DNA of 64,000 nucleotides from Auanema rhodensis (GCA_964057225.1 OZ059896.1:2480001-2544000); one strand, 5' to 3'; positions 11,415 through 27,700 are shown, numbered from the stretch's first letter. Notes: generated by a model not told the origin, from the letters alone. Numbers and translations are program-made.

Positions 11415-14400
11415 TACATTTAATTAGCATAAATTAAAGTTCACGTAAACTTCAAACTCATGGTTACCATACACCAATATCAATAAAAATTTGTTTTTAG
11501 ACTAATATGGACATGGGGAATCTAATTTTGAAAACCGCATCTCTTTATCTTTCACGTGAAGCGAGTTACATACCAAGTGCACATCACGTGTACATTTAAT
11601 TAGCATAAATTAAAGTTCACGTAAATTTCAAACTCATGGTTACCATGCACCAATATCAATAAAAATTTGTTTTTAGACTAATATGGACATGGAGAATCTA
11701 ATTTTAAAAACCGCATCTCTTTATCTTTCACGTGAAGCGAGTTACATACCAAGTGCACATCACGTGTACATTTAATTAGCATAAATTAAAGTTCACGTAA
11801 ACTTCAAACTCATGGTTACCATACACCAATATCAATAAAAATTTGTTTTCAGACTAATATGGACATGGAAAATCTAATTTTGAAAACCGCATCTCTTTAT
11901 CTTTCACGTGAAGCGAGTTACATACCAAGTGCACATCACGTGTACATTTAATTAGCATAAATTAAAGTTCACGTAAATTTCAAAGTCATGGTTACCATGC
12001 ACCAATATCAATAAAATTTTGTTTTTAGACTAATATGGACATGGGGAATCTAATTTTGAAAACCGCATCTTTTTATCTTTCACGTGAAGCGAGTTACATA
12101 CCAAGTGCACATCACGTGTACATTTAATTAGCATAAATTAAAGTTCACGTAAATTTCAAAGTCATGGTTACCATGCATCAATATCAATGAAAATTTGTTT
12201 TTAGACTAATATGGAAATGGGGAATCTAATTTTGAAAATCGCATCTCTTTATCTTTCACGTGAAGCGAGTTACATACCAAGTGCACATCACGTGTACATT
12301 TAATTAGCATAAATTAAAGTTCACGTAAATTTCAAAGTCATGGTTACCATGAACCAATATCAGTAAAAATTTGTTTTTAGACTAATATGGACATGGGGAA
12401 TCTAATTTTGAAAACCGCATCTCTTTATCTTTCACGTGAAGCGAGTTACATACCAAGTGCACATCACGTGTACATTTAATTAGCATAAATTAAAGTTCAC
12501 GTAAATTTCAAAATCATGGTTACCATGAACCAATATCAATAAAAATTTGTTTTTAGACTAATATGGACATGGGGAATCTAATTTTGAAAACCGCATCTCT
12601 TTATCTTTCACGTGAAGCGAGTTACATTCCAGGTGCACATCACGTGTACATTTAATTAGCATAAATTAAAGTTCACGTAAATTTCAAAGTCATGGTTACC
12701 ATGAACCAATATCAATAAAAATTTGTTTTTAGACTAATATGGACTTGGGGAATCTAATTTTGAAAACCGCATCTCTTTATCTTTCACGTGAAGCGAGTTA
12801 CATACCAAGTGCACATCACGTGTACATTTAATTAGCATAAATTAAAGTTCACGTAAATTTCAAAGTCATGGTTACCATGAACCAATATCAATAAAAATTT
12901 GTTTTTAGACTAATATGGACATGGGGAATCTAATTTTGAAAACCGCATTTCTTTATATTTCACGTGAAGCGAGTTACATACCAAGTGCACATCACGTGTA
13001 CATTTAATTAGCATAAATTAAAGTTCACGTAAATTTCAAAGTCATGGTTACCATGAACCAATATCAATAAAAATTTGTTTTTAGACTAATATGGACATGG
13101 GGAATCTAATTTTGAAAACCGCATCTCTTTATCTTTCACGTGAAGCGAGTTACATACCTAGTGCACATCACGTGTACATTTAATTAGCATAAATTAAAGT
13201 TCACGTAAATTTCAAAGTCATGGTTACCATGAACCAATATCAATAAAAATTTGTTTTTAGACTAATATGGACATGGGGAATCTAATTTTGAAAACCGCAT
13301 CTCTTTATCTTTCACGTGAAGCGAGTTACATACCAAGTGCACATCACGTGTACATTTAATTAGCATAAATTAAAGTTCACGTAAATTTCAAAGTCATGGT
13401 TACCATGCACCAATATCAATAAAAATTTGTTTTTAGACTAATATGGACATGGGGAATCTAATTTTGAAAACCGCATCTCTTTATCTTTCACGTGAAGCGA
13501 GTTACATACCTAGTGCACATCACGTGTACATTTAATTAGCATAAATTAAAGTTCACGTAAATTTCAAAGTCATGGTTACCATGAACCAATATCAATAAAA
13601 ATTTGTTTTTAGACTAATATGGACATGGGGAATCTAATTTTGAAAACCGCATCTCTTTATCTTTCACGTGAAGCGAGTTACATACCAAGTGCACATCACG
13701 TGTACATTTAATTAGCATAAATTAAAGTTCACGTAAATTTCAAAGTCATGGTTACCATGCACCAATATCAATAAAAATTTGTTTTTAGACTAATATGGAC
13801 ATGGGGAATCTAATTTTGAAAACCGCATCTCTTTATCTTTCACGTGAAGCGAGTTACATACCAAGTGCACATCACGTGTACATTTAATTAGCATAAATTA
13901 AAGTTCACGTAAATTTCAAAGTCATGGTTACCATGAACCAATATCAATAAAAATTTGTTTTTAGACTAATATGGACATGGGGAATCTAATTTTGAAAACC
14001 GCATCTCTTTATCTTTCACGTGAAGCGAGTTACATACCAAGTGCACATCACGTGTACATTTAATTAGCATAAATTAAAGTTCACGTAAATTTCAAAGTCA
14101 TGGTTACCATGCACCAATATCAATAAAAATTTGTTTTTAGACTAATATGGACATGGGGAATCCAATTTTGAAAACCGCATCTCTTTTTCTTTCACGTGAA
14201 GCGAGTTACATACCAAGTGCACATCACGTGTACATTCAATTAGCATAAATTAAAGTTCACGTAAATTTCAAAGTCATGGTTAGCATGAACCAATATCAAT
14301 AAAAATTTGTTTTTAGACTAATATGGACATGGGGAATCTAATTTTGAAAACCGCATCTCTTTATCTTTCACGTGAAGCGAGTTACATACCTAGTGCACAT

Positions 14401-17400
14401 CACGTGTACATTTAATTAGCATAAATTAAAGTTCACGTAAATTTCAAAGTCATGGTTACCATGAACCAATATCAATAAAAATTTGTTTTTAGACTAATAT
14501 GGACATGGGGAATCTAATTTTGAAAACCGCATCTCTTTATCTTTCACGTGAAGCGAGTTACATACCAAGTGCACATCACGTGTACATTTAATTAGCATAA
14601 ATTAAAGTTCACGTAAATTTCAAAGTCATGGTTACCATGCACCAATATCAATAAAAATTTGTTTTTAGACTAATATGGACATGGGGAATCTAATTTTGAA
14701 AACCGCATCTCTTTATCTTTCACGTGAAGCGAGTTACATACCAAGTGCACATCACGTGTACATTTAATTAGCATAAATTAAAGTTCACGTAAATTTCAAA
14801 GTCATGGTTACCATGCACCAATATCAATAAAAATTTGTTTTTAGACTAATATGGACATGGGGAATCTAACTTTGAAAACCGCATCTCTTTATCTTTCACG
14901 TGAAGCGAGTTACATACCAAGTGCACATCACGTGTACATTTAATTAGCATAAATTAAAGTTCACGTAAATTTCAAAGTCATGGTTACCATGAACCAATAT
15001 CAATAAAAATTTGTTTTTAGACTAATATGGACATGGGGAATCTAATTTTGAAAACCGCATCTCTTTATCTATCACGTGAAGCGAGTTACATACCAAGTGC
15101 ACATCACGTGTACATTTAATTAGCATAAATTAAAGTTCACGTAAATTTCAAAGTCATGGTTACCATGCACCAATATCAATAAAAATTCGTTTTTAGACTA
15201 ATATGGACATGGGGAATCTAATTTCGAAAACCGTATCTCTTTATCTTTCACGTGAAGCGAGTTACATACCAAGTGCACATCACGTGTACATTCAATTAGC
15301 ATAAATTAAAGTTCACGTAAATTTCAAAGTCATGGTTAGCATGAACCAATATCAATAAAAATTTGTTTTTAGACTAATATGGACATGGGGAATCTAATTT
15401 TGAAAACCGCATCTTTTTATCTTTCACGTGAAGCGAGTTACATTCCAGGTGCACATCACGTGTACATTTATTTAGCATAAATTAAAGTTCACGTAAATTT
15501 CAAAGTCATGGTTACCATGAACCAATATCAATAAAAATTTGTTTTTAGACTAATATGGACATGGGGAATCTCATTTTGCAAACCGCATCTCTTTATCTTT
15601 CACGTGAGGCGAGTTACATACCAAGTACACATCACGTGTACATTTAATTAGCATAAATTAAAGTTCACGTAAATTTCAAAGTCATGGTTACCATGAACCA
15701 ATATCAATAAAAATTTGTTTTTAGACTAATATGGACATGGGGAATCTAATTTTGAAAACCGCATCTCTTTATCTTTCACGTGAAGCGAGTTACATACCAA
15801 GTGCACATCACGTGTACATTTAATTAGCATAAATTAAAGTTCACGTAAATTTCAAAGTCATGGTTACCATGCACCAATATCAATAAAAATTTGTTTTTAG
15901 ACTAATATGGACATGGTGAATCTAATTTTGAAAACCGCATCTCTTTATCTTTCACGTGAAGCGAGTTACATACCAAGTGCACATCACGTGTACATTTAAT
16001 TAGAATAAATTAAAGTTCACGTAAATTTCAAAGTCATGATTACGATGAACCAATATCAATAAAAATTTGTTTTTAGACTAATATGGACATGGAGAATCTA
16101 ATTTTAAAAACCGCATCTCTTTATCTTTCACGTGAAGCGAGTTACATACCTAGTGCACATCACGTGTACATTTAATTAGCATGAATTAAAGTTCACGTAA
16201 ATTTCAAAGTCATGGTTACCATGAACCAATATCAATGAAAATTTGTTTTTAGACTAATATGGACATGGGGAATCTAATTTTGAAAACCGCATCTCTTTAT
16301 CTTTCACGTGAAGCGAGTTACATACCAAGTGCACATCACGTGTACATTTAATTAGCATAAATTAAAGTTCACGTAAATTTCAAAGTCATGGTTACCATGC
16401 ACCAATATCAATAAAAATTTGTTTTTAGACTAATATGGACATGGGGAATCTAATTTTGAAAACCGCATCTCTTTATCTTTCACGTGAAGCGAGTTACATA
16501 CCAAGTGCACATCACGTGTACATTTAATTAGCATAAATTAAAGTTCACGTAAATTTCAAAGTCATGGTTACCATGAACCAATATCAATAAAAATTTGTTT
16601 TTAGACTAATATGGACATGGGGAATCTAATTTTGAAAACCGCATCTCTTTATCTTTCACGTGAAGCGAGTTACATACCAAGTGCACATCACGTGTACATT
16701 TAATTAGCATAAATTAAAGTTCACGTAAATTTCAAAGTCATGGTTACCATGCACCAATATCAATAAAAATTCGTTTTTAGACTAATATGGACATGGGGAA
16801 TCTAATTTCGAAAACCGCATCTCTTTATCTTTCACGTGAAGCGAGTTACATACCAAGTGCACATCACGTGTACATTCAATTAGCATAAATTAAAGTTCAC
16901 GTTAATTTCAAAGTCATGGTTAGCATGAACCAATATCAATAAAAATTTGTTTTTAGACTAATATGGACATGGGGAATCTAATTTTGAAAACCGCATCTCT
17001 TTATCTTTCACGTGAAGCGAGTTACATTCCAGGTGCACATCACGTGTACATTTATTTAGCATAAATTAAAGTTCTCGTAAATTTCAAAGTCATGGTTACC
17101 ATGAATCAATATCAATAAAAATTTGTTTTTAGACTAATATGGACATGGGGAATCTAATTTTGCAAACCGCATCTCTTTATCTTTCACGTGAGGCGAGTTA
17201 CATACCAAGTGCACATCACGTGTACATTTAATTAGCATAAATTAAAGTTCACGTAAATTTCAAAGTCATGGTTACCATGAACCAATATCAATAAAAATTT
17301 GTTTTTAGACTACTATGGACATGGGGAATCTAATTTTGAAAACCGCATCTCTTTATCTTTCACGTGAAGCGAGTTACATACCAAGGGCACATCACGTGTA

Positions 17401-18529
17401 CATTTAATTAGCATAAATTAAAGTTCACGTAAATTTCAAAGTCATGGTTACCATGAACCAATATCAATAAAAATTTGTTTTTAGACTAATATGGACATGG
17501 GGAATCTAATTTTGAAAACCGCATCTCTTTATATTTCACGTGAAGCGAGTTACATACCAAGTGCACATCACGTGTACATTTAATTAGCATAAATTAAAGT
17601 TCACGTAAATTTCAAAGTCATGGTTACCATGCACCAATATCAATAAAAATTTGTTTTTAGACTAATATGGACATGGTGAATCTAATTTTGAAAACCGCAT
17701 CTCTTTATCTTTCACGTGAAGCGAGTTACATACCAAGTGCACATCACGTGTACATTTAATTAGAATAAATTAAAGTTCACGTAAATTTCAAAGTCATGAT
17801 TACCATGAACCAATATCAATAAAAATTTGTTTTTAGACTAATATGGACATGGGGAATCTAATTTTGAAAACCGCATCTCTTTATCTTTCACGTGAAGCGA
17901 GTTACATACCAAGTGCACATCACGTGTACATTTAATTAGCATAAATTAAAGTTCACGTAAATTTCAAAGTCATGGTTACCATGCACCAATATCAATAAAA
18001 ATTTGTTTTTAGACTAATATGGACATGGGGAATCTAATTTTGAAAACCGCATCTCTTTATCTTTCACGTGAAGCGAGTTACATACCAAGTGCACATCACG
18101 TGTACATTTAATTAGCATAAATTAAAGTTCACGTAAATTTCAAAGTCATGGTTACCATGAACCAATATCAATAAAAATTTGTTTTTAGACTAATATGGAC
18201 ATGGGGAATCTAATTTTGAAAACCGCATCTCTTTATCTTTCACGTGAAGCGAGTTACATACCAAGTGCACATCACGTGTACATTTAATTAGCATAAATTA
18301 AAGTTCACGTAAATTTCAAAGTCATGGTTACCATGCACCAATATCAATAAAAATTTGTTTTTAGACTAATATGGACATGGGGAATCTAATTTCGAAAACC
18401 GCATCTCTTTATCTTTCACGTGAAGCGAGTTACATACCAAGTGCACATCACGTGTACATTCAATTAGCATAAATTAAAGTTCACGTAAATTTCAAAGTCA
18501 TGGTTAGCATGAACCAATATCAATAAAAA

Positions 18530-18541
18530 TTTGTTTGAGAC
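18530..18541. repeat. One-base deletion class 1 (GTTTGAGAC), 175-bp monomers
   Basis: GTTTTTAGAC is changed to GTTTGAGAC here and again near 19,590, both in TTAGCATGAACC monomers. One original event copied once is the simplest reading. Confidence 0.85.
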
Positions 18542-18784
18542 TAATATGGACATGGGGAATCTAATTTTGAAAACCGCATCTCTTTATCTTTCACGTGAAG
18601 CGAGTTACATTCCAGGTGCACATCACGTGTACATTTATTTAGCATAAATTAAAGTTCACGTAAATTTCAAAGTCATGGTTACCATGAACCAATATCAATA
18701 AAAATTTGTTTTTAGACTAATATGGACATGGGGAATCTAATTTTGCAAACCGCATCTCTTTATCTTTCACGTGAAGCGAGTCAC

Positions 18785-21700
18785 ATACCAAGTGCACATC
18801 ACGTGTACATTCAATTAGCATAAATTAAAGTTCACGTAAATTTCAAAGTCATGGTTACCATGCACCAATATCAATAAAAATTTGTTTTTAGACTAATATG
18901 AACATGGGGAATATAATTTTGAAAACCGCATCTCTTTATCTTCCACGTGAAGCGAGTTACATACCAAGTGCACATCACGTGTACATTTAATTAGCATAAA
19001 TTAAAGTTCACGTAATTTTCAAAGTCATGGTTACCATGAACCAATATCAATAAAAATTTGTTTTTAGACTAATATGGACATGGGGAATCTAATTTTGAGA
19101 ACCGCATCTATTTATCTTTCACGCGAAGCGAGTTACATACCAAGTGCACATCACGTGTACATTTAATTAGCATAAAGTAAAGTTCACGTAAATTTCAAAG
19201 TCATGGTTACCATGAACCAATATCAATAAAAATTTGTTTTTAGACTCATATGGACATGGGGAATCTAATTTTGAAAACCGCATCTCTTTATCTTTCACGT
19301 GAGGCGAGTTACATACCAAGTGCACATCACGTGTACATTTAATTAGCATAAGTTAAAGTTCACGTAAATTTCAAAGTCATGGTTACCATGCACCAATATC
19401 AATAAAAATTTGTTTTTAGACTAATATGGACATGGGGAATCTAATTTTGAAAACCGCATCTCTTTATCTTTCACGTGAGGCGAGTTACATACCAAGTGCA
19501 CATCACGTGTACATTTAATTAGCATAAGTTAAAGTTCACGTAAATTTCAAAGTCATGGTTAGCATGAACCAATATCAATAAAAATTTGTTTGAGACTAAT
19601 ATGGACATGGGGAATCTAATTTTGAAAACCGCATCTCTTTATCTTTCACGTGAAGCGAGTTACATTCCAGGTGCACATCACGTGTACATTTAATTAGCAT
19701 AAGTTAAAGTTCACTTAAATTTCAAAGTCATGGTTACCATGCATCAATATCAATAAAATTTTGTTTTTAGACTAATATGGAGATGGGGAATCTAATTTTG
19801 AAAACCGCATCTCTTTATCTTTCACGTGAAGCGAGTTACATACCAAGTGCACATCACGTGTACATTTAATTAGCATAAATTAAAGTTCACGTAAATTTCA
19901 AACTCATGGTTACCATGCACCAATATCAATAAAAATTTGTTTTTAGACTAATATGGACATGGGGAATCTAATTTTGAAAAACGCATCTCTTTATCTTTCA
20001 CGTGAAGCGAGTTACATACCAAGTGCACATCACGTGTACATTTAATTAGCATAAATTAAAGTTCACGTAAATTTCAAAGTCATGGTTACCATGCACCAAT
20101 ATCAATAAAATTTTGTTTTTAGATTAATATGGACATGGGGAATCTAATTTTGAAAACCGCATCTCTTTATCTTTCACGTGAAGCGAGTTACATACCAAGT
20201 GCACATCACGTGTACATTTAATTAGCATAAATTAAAGTTCACGTAAATTTCAAACTCATGGTTACCATGAACCAATATCAATAAAAATTTGTTTTTAGAC
20301 TAATATGGACATGGAGAATCTAATTATGAAAACCGCATCTCTTTATCTTTCACGTGAAGCGAGTTACATACCAAGTGCACATCACGTGTACATTTAATTA
20401 GCATAAATTAAAGTTCACGTAAATTTCAAAGTCATGGTTACCATGCACCAATATCAATAAAATTTTGTTTTTAGACTAATATGGATATGGGGAATCTAAT
20501 TTTGAAAACCGCATCTCTTTATTTTTCACGTGAAGCGAGTTACATACCAAGTGCACATCACGTGTACATTTAATTAGCATAAATTAAAGTTCACGTAAAT
20601 TTCAAACTCATGGTTACCATGCACCAATATCAATAAAAATTTGTTTTTAGACTAATATGGACATGAGAAATCTAATTTTGAAAACCGCATCTCTTTATCT
20701 TCCACGTGAAGCGAGTTACATACCAAGTGCACATCACGTGTACATTTAATTAGCATAAATTAAAGTTCACGTAAATTTCAAACTCATGGTTACCATGAAC
20801 CAATATCAATAAAAATTTGTTTTTAGACTAATATGGACATGGAGAATCTAATTATGAAAACCGCATCTCTTTATCTTTCACGTGAAGCGAGTTACATACC
20901 AAGTGCACATCACGTGTACATTTAATTAGCATAAATTAAAGTTCACGTAAATTTCAAAGTCATGGTTACCATGCACCAATATCAATAAAATTTTGTTTTT
21001 AGACTAATATGGATATGGGGAATCTAATTTTGAAAACCGCATCTCTTTATTTTTCACGTGAAGCGAGTTACATACCAAGTGCACATCACGTGTACATTCA
21101 ATTAGCATAAATTAAAGTTCACGTAAATTTCAAAGTCATGGTTACCATGCACCAATATCAATAAAAATTTGTTTTTAGACTAATATGAACATGGGGAATC
21201 TAATTTTGAAAACCGCATCTCTTTATCTTCCACGTGAAGCGAGTTACATACCAAGTGCACATCACGTGTACATTTAATTAGCATAAATTAAAGTTCACGT
21301 AATTTTCAAAGTCATGGTTACCATGAACCAATATCAATAAAAATTTGTTTTTAGACTAATATGGACATGGGGAATCTAATTTTGAGAACCGCATCTATTT
21401 ATCTTTCACGCGAAGCGAGTTACATACCAAGTGCACATCACGTGTACATTTAATTAGCATAAAGTAAAGTTCACGTAAATTTCAAAGTCATGGTTACCAT
21501 GAACCAATATCAATAAAAATTTGTTTTTAGACTCATATGGACATGGGGAATCTAATTTTGAAAACCGCATCTTTTTATCTTTCACGTGAGGCGAGTTACA
21601 TACCAAGTGCACATCACGTGTACATTTAATTAGCATAAGTTAAAGTTCACGTAAATTTCAAAGTCATGGTTACCATGCACCAATATCAATAAAAATTTGT

Positions 21701-24700
21701 TTTTAGACTAATATGGACATGGGGAATCTAATTTTGAAAACCGCATCTCTTTATCTTTCACGTGAAGCGAGTTACATACCAAGTGCACATCACGTGTACA
21801 TTTAATTAGCATAAATTAAAGTTCACTTAAATTTCAAAGTCATGGTTACCATGCATCAATATCAATAAAATTTTGTTTTTAGACTAATATGGAGATGGGG
21901 AATCTAATTTTGAAAACCGCATCTCTTTATCTTTCACGTGAAGCGAGTTACATACCAAGTGCACATCACGTGTACATTTAATTAGCATAAATTAAAGTTC
22001 ACGTAAATTTCAAACTCATGGTTACCATGCACCAATATCAATAAAAATTTGTTTTTAGACTAATATGGACATGGGGAATCTAATTTTGAAAAACGCATCT
22101 CTTTATCTTTCACGTGAAGCGAGTTACATACCAAGTGCACATTACGTGTACATTTAATTAGCATAAATTAAAGTTCACGTAAATTTCAAAGTCATGGTTA
22201 CCATGCACCAATATCAATAAAATTTTGTTTTTAGATTAATATGGACATGGGGAATCTAATTTTGAAAACCGCATCTCTTTATCTTTCACGTGAAGCGAGT
22301 TACATACCAAGTGCACATCACGTGTACATTTAATTAGCATAAATTAAAGTTCACGTAAATTTCAAACTCATGGTTACCATGAACCAATATCAATAAAAAT
22401 TTGTTTTTAGACTAATATGGACATGGAGAATCTAATTATGAAAACCGCATCTCTTTATCTTTCACGTGAAGCGAGTTACATACCAAGTGCACATTACGTG
22501 TACATTTAATTAGCATAAATTAAAGTTCACGTAAATTTCAAAGTCATGGTTACCATGCACCAATATCAATAAAATTTTGTTTTTAGATTAATATGGACAT
22601 GGGGAATCTAATTTTGAAAACCGCATCTCTTTATCTTTCACGTGAAGCGAGTTACATACCAAGTGCACATCACGTGTACATTTAATTAGCATAAATTAAA
22701 GTTCACGTAAATTTCAAACTCATGGTTACCATGAACCAATATCAATAAAAATTTGTTTTTAGACTAATATGGACATGGAGAATCTAATTATGAAAACCGC
22801 ATCTCTTTATCTTTCACGTGAAGCGAGTTACATACCAAGTGCACATCACGTGTACATTTAATTAGCATAAATTAAAGTTCACGTAAATTTCAAAGTCATG
22901 GTTACCATGCACCAATATCAATAAAATTTTGTTTTTAGACTAATATGGATATGGGGAATCTAATTTTGAAAACCGCATCTCTTTATTTTTCACGTGAAGC
23001 GAGTTACATACCAAGTGCACATCACGTGTACATTTAATTAGCATAAATTAAAGTTCACGTAAATTTCAAACTCATGGTTACCATGCACCAATATCAATAA
23101 AAATTTGTTTTTAGACTAATATGGACATGAGAAATCTAATTTTGAAAACCGCATCTCTTTATCTTCCACGTGAAGCGAGTTACATACCAAGTGCACATCA
23201 CGTGTACATTTAATTAGCATAAATTAAAGTTCACGTAAATTTCAAAGTCATGGTTACCATGCACCAATATCAATAAAATTTTGTTTTTGGACTAATATGG
23301 ATATGGGGAATCTAATTTTGAAAACCGCATCTCTTTATTTTTCACGTGAAGCGAGTTACATACCAAGTGCACATCACGTGTACATTTAATTAGCATAAAT
23401 TAAAGTTCACGTAAATTTCAAACTCATGGTTACCATGCACCAATATCAATAAAAATTTGTTTTTAGACTAATATGGACATGAGGAATCTAATTTTGAAAA
23501 CCGCATCTCTTTATCTTCCACGTGAAGCGAGTTACATACCAAGTGCACATCACGTGTACATTTAATTAGCATAAATTAAAGTTCACGTAATTTTCAAAGT
23601 CATGGTTACCATGAACCAATATCAATAAAAATTTGTTTTTAGACTAATATGGACATGGGGAATCTAATTTTGAAAACCGCATCTATTTATCTTTCACGCG
23701 AAGCGAGTTACATACCAAGTGCACATCACGTGTACATTTAATTAGCATAAAGTAAAGTTCACGTAAATTTCAAAGTCATGGTTACCATGAACCAATATCA
23801 ATAAAAATTTGTTTTTAGACTCATATGGACATGGGGAATCTAATTTTGAAAACCGCATCTCTTTATCTTTCACGTGAGGCGAGTTACATACCAAGTGCAC
23901 ATCACGTGTACATTTAATTAGCATAAGTTAAAGTTCACGTAAATTTCAAAGTCATGGTTACCATGCACCAATATCAATAAAAATTTGTTTTTAGACTAAT
24001 ATGGACATGGGGAATCTAATTTTGAAAACCGCATCTCTTTATCTTTCACGTGAAGCGAGTTACATACCAAGTGCACATCACGTGTACATTTAATTAGCAT
24101 AAATTAAAGTTCACGTAAATTTCAAACTCATGGTTACCATGCACCAATATCAATAAAAATTTGTTTTTAGACTAATATGGACATGGAGAATCTAATTTTG
24201 AAAACCGCATCTCTTTATCTTTCACGTGAAGCGAGTTACATACCAAGTGCACATCACGTGTACATTTAATTAGCATAAATTAAAGTTCACGTAAATTTCA
24301 AAGTCATGGTTACCATGCACCAATATCAATAAAATTTTGTTTTTAGACTAATATGGACATGGGGAATCTAATTTTGAAAACCGCATCTCTTTATCTTTCA
24401 CGTGAAGCGAGTTACATACCAAGTGCACATCACGTGTACATTTAATTAGCATAAATTAAAGTTCACGTAAATTTCAAACTCATGGTTACCATGCACCAAT
24501 ATCAATAAAAATTTGTTTTTAGACTAATATGGACATGGAGAATCTAATTTTGAAAACCGCATCTCTTTATCTTTCACGTGAAGCGAGTTACATACCAAGT
24601 GCACATCACGTGTACATTTAATTAGCATAAATTAAAGTTCACGTAAATTTCAAACTCATGGTTACCATGCACCAATATCAATAAAAATTTGTTTTTAGAC

Positions 24701-27700
24701 TAATATGGACATGGAGAATCTAATTTTGAAAACCGCATCTCTTTATCTTTCACGTGAAGCGAGTTACATACCAAGTGCACATCACGTGTACATTTAATTA
24801 GCATAAATTAAAGTTCACGTAAATTTCAAAGTCATGGTTACCATGCACCAATATCAATAAAATTTTGTTTTTAGACTAATATGGACATGGGGAATCTAAT
24901 TTTGAAAACCGCATCTCTTTATCTTTCACGTGAAGCGAGTTACATACCAAGTGCACATCACGTGTACATTTAATTAGCATAAATTAAAGTTCACGTAAAT
25001 TTCAAAGTCATGATTACCATGAACCAATATCAATAAAAATTTGTTTTTAGACTAATATGGACATGGGGAATCTAATTTTGAAAACCGCATCTCTTTATCT
25101 TTCACGTGAAGCGAGTTACATACCAAGTGCACATCACGTGTACATTTAATTAGCATAAATTAAAGTTCACGTAAATTTCAAACTCATGGTTACCATGAAC
25201 CAATATCAATAAAAATTTGTTTTTAGACTAATATGGACATGGAGAATCTAATTATGAAAACCGCATCTCTTTATCTTTCACGTGAAGCGAGTTACATACC
25301 AAGTGCACATCACGTGTACATTTAATTAGCATAAATTAAAGTTCACGTAAATTTCAAAGTCATGGTTACCATGCACCAATATCAATAAAATTTTGTTTTT
25401 AGACTAATATGGATATGGGGAATCTAATTTTGAAAACCGCATCTCTTTATTTTTCACGTGAAGCGAGTTACATACCAAGTGCACATCACGTGTACATTTA
25501 ATTAGCATAAATTAAAGTTCACGTAAATTTCAAACTCATGGTTACCATGCACCAATATCAATAAAAATTTGTTTTTAGACTAATATGGACATGAGAAATC
25601 TAATTTTGAAAACCGCATCTCTTTATCTTCCACGTGAAGCGAGTTACATACCAAGTGCACATCACGTGTACATTTAATTAGCATAAATTAAAGTTCACGT
25701 AAATTTCAAAGTCATGGTTACCATGCACCAATATCAATAAAATTTTGTTTTTGGACTAATATGGATATGGGGAATCTAATTTTGAAAACCGCATCTCTTT
25801 ATTTTTCACGTGAAGCGAGTTACATACCAAGTGCACATCACGTGTACATTTAATTAGCATAAATTAAAGTTCACGTAAATTTCAAACTCATGGTTACCAT
25901 GCACCAATATCAATAAAAATTTGTTTTTAGACTAATATGGACATGAGGAATCTAATTTTGAAAACCGCATCTCTTTATCTTCCACGTGAAGCGAGTTACA
26001 TACCAAGTGCACATCACGTGTACATTTAATTAGCATAAATTAAAGTTCACGTAATTTTCAAAGTCATGGTTACCATGAACCAATATCAATAAAAATTTGT
26101 TTTTAGACTAATATGGACATGGGGAATCTAATTTTGAAAACCGCATCTATTTATCTTTCACGCGAAGCGAGTTACATACCAAGTGCACATCACGTGTACA
26201 TTTAATTAGCATAAAGTAAAGTTCACGTAAATTTCAAAGTCATGGTTACCATGAACCAATATCAATAAAAATTTGTTTTTAGACTCATATGGACATGGGG
26301 AATCTAATTTTGAAAACCGCATCTCTTTATCTTTCACGTGAGGCGAGTTACATACCAAGTGCACATCACGTGTACATTTAATTAGCATAAGTTAAAGTTC
26401 ACGTAAATTTCAAAGTCATGGTTACCATGCACCAATATCAATAAAAATTTGTTTTTAGACTAATATGGACATGGGGAATCTAATTTTGAAAACCGCATCT
26501 CTTTATCTTTCACGTGAAGCGAGTTACATACCAAGTGCACATCACGTGTACATTTAATTAGCATAAATTAAAGTTCACGTAAATTTCAAACTCATGGTTA
26601 CCATGCACCAATATCAATAAAAATTTGTTTTTAGACTAATATGGACATGGAGAATCTAATTTTGAAAACCGCATCTCTTTATCTTTCACGTGAAGCGAGT
26701 TACATACCAAGTGCACATCACGTGTACATTTAATTAGCATAAATTAAAGTTCACGTAAATTTCAAAGTCATGGTTACCATGCACCAATATCAATAAAATT
26801 TTGTTTTTAGACTAATATGGACATGGGGAATCTAATTTTGAAAACCGCATCTCTTTATCTTTCACGTGAAGCGAGTTACATACCAAGTGCACATCACGTG
26901 TACATTTAATTAGCATAAATTAAAGTTCACGTAAATTTCAAACTCATGGTTACCATGCACCAATATCAATAAAAATTTGTTTTTAGACTAATATGGACAT
27001 GGAGAATCTAATTTTGAAAACCGCATCTCTTTATCTTTCACGTGAAGCGAGTTACATACCAAGTGCACATCACGTGTACATTTAATTAGCATAAATTAAA
27101 GTTCACGTAAATTTCAAACTCATGGTTACCATGCACCAATATCAATAAAAATTTGTTTTTAGACTAATATGGACATGGAGAATCTAATTTTGAAAACCGC
27201 ATCTCTTTATCTTTCACGTGAAGCGAGTTACATACCAAGTGCACATCACGTGTACATTTAATTAGCATAAATTAAAGTTCACGTAAATTTCAAAGTCATG
27301 GTTACCATGCACCAATATCAATAAAATTTTGTTTTTAGACTAATATGGACATGGGGAATCTAATTTTGAAAACCGCATCTCTTTATCTTTCACGTGAAGC
27401 GAGTTACATACCAAGTGCACATCACGTGTACATTTAATTAGCATAAATTAAAGTTCACGTAAATTTCAAACTCATGGTTACCATGCACCAATATCAATAA
27501 AAATTTGTTTTTAGACTAATATGGACATGGAGAATCTAATTTTGAAAACCGCATCTCTTTATCTTTCACGTGAAGCGAGTTACATACCAAGTGCACATCA
27601 CGTGTACATTTAATTAGCATAAATTAAAGTTCACGTAAATTTCAAACTCATGGTTACCATGCACCAATATCAATAAAAATTTGTTTTTAGACTAATATGG

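Larger units (their letters stand above)
11264..18784. repeat. Satellite B block 1: ATGAACC-rich, 9-mer repeats
   Basis: After a short CAAACTCATGG stretch (11440-11967) this block is dominated by CAAAGTCATGG monomers with ATGAACC or ATGCACC. A rare TTAGCATGAACC monomer recurs at 14281, 15337, 16921 and 18505, spaced 1,056, 1,584 and 1,584 bp (6, 9 and 9 monomers). It is followed one monomer later by CATTCCAGGTGC at most of these places. An AAATTCG variant at 15181 and 16765 repeats the 1,584 spacing. A CATGGTGAATC monomer at 15911 and 17671 is 1,760 bp apart, so one monomer was gained inside the second copy. This is a degenerate 9-mer HOR. The first one-base deletion (TTTGTTTGAGAC) lies near 18,536. 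Confidence 0.8.

Noticed and set aside
19167-19349. 60-residue minus-strand reading frames (also at 21454, 23742, 26206, 29550, 30958, 52424, 63160)
   Set aside because: They are one antisense frame of the 176-bp satellite running from a chance start to a stop in the next monomer. 176 is not a multiple of three, so the frame shifts each unit; the other monomers carry stops. No ribosome site, codon bias or neighbour supports a gene.
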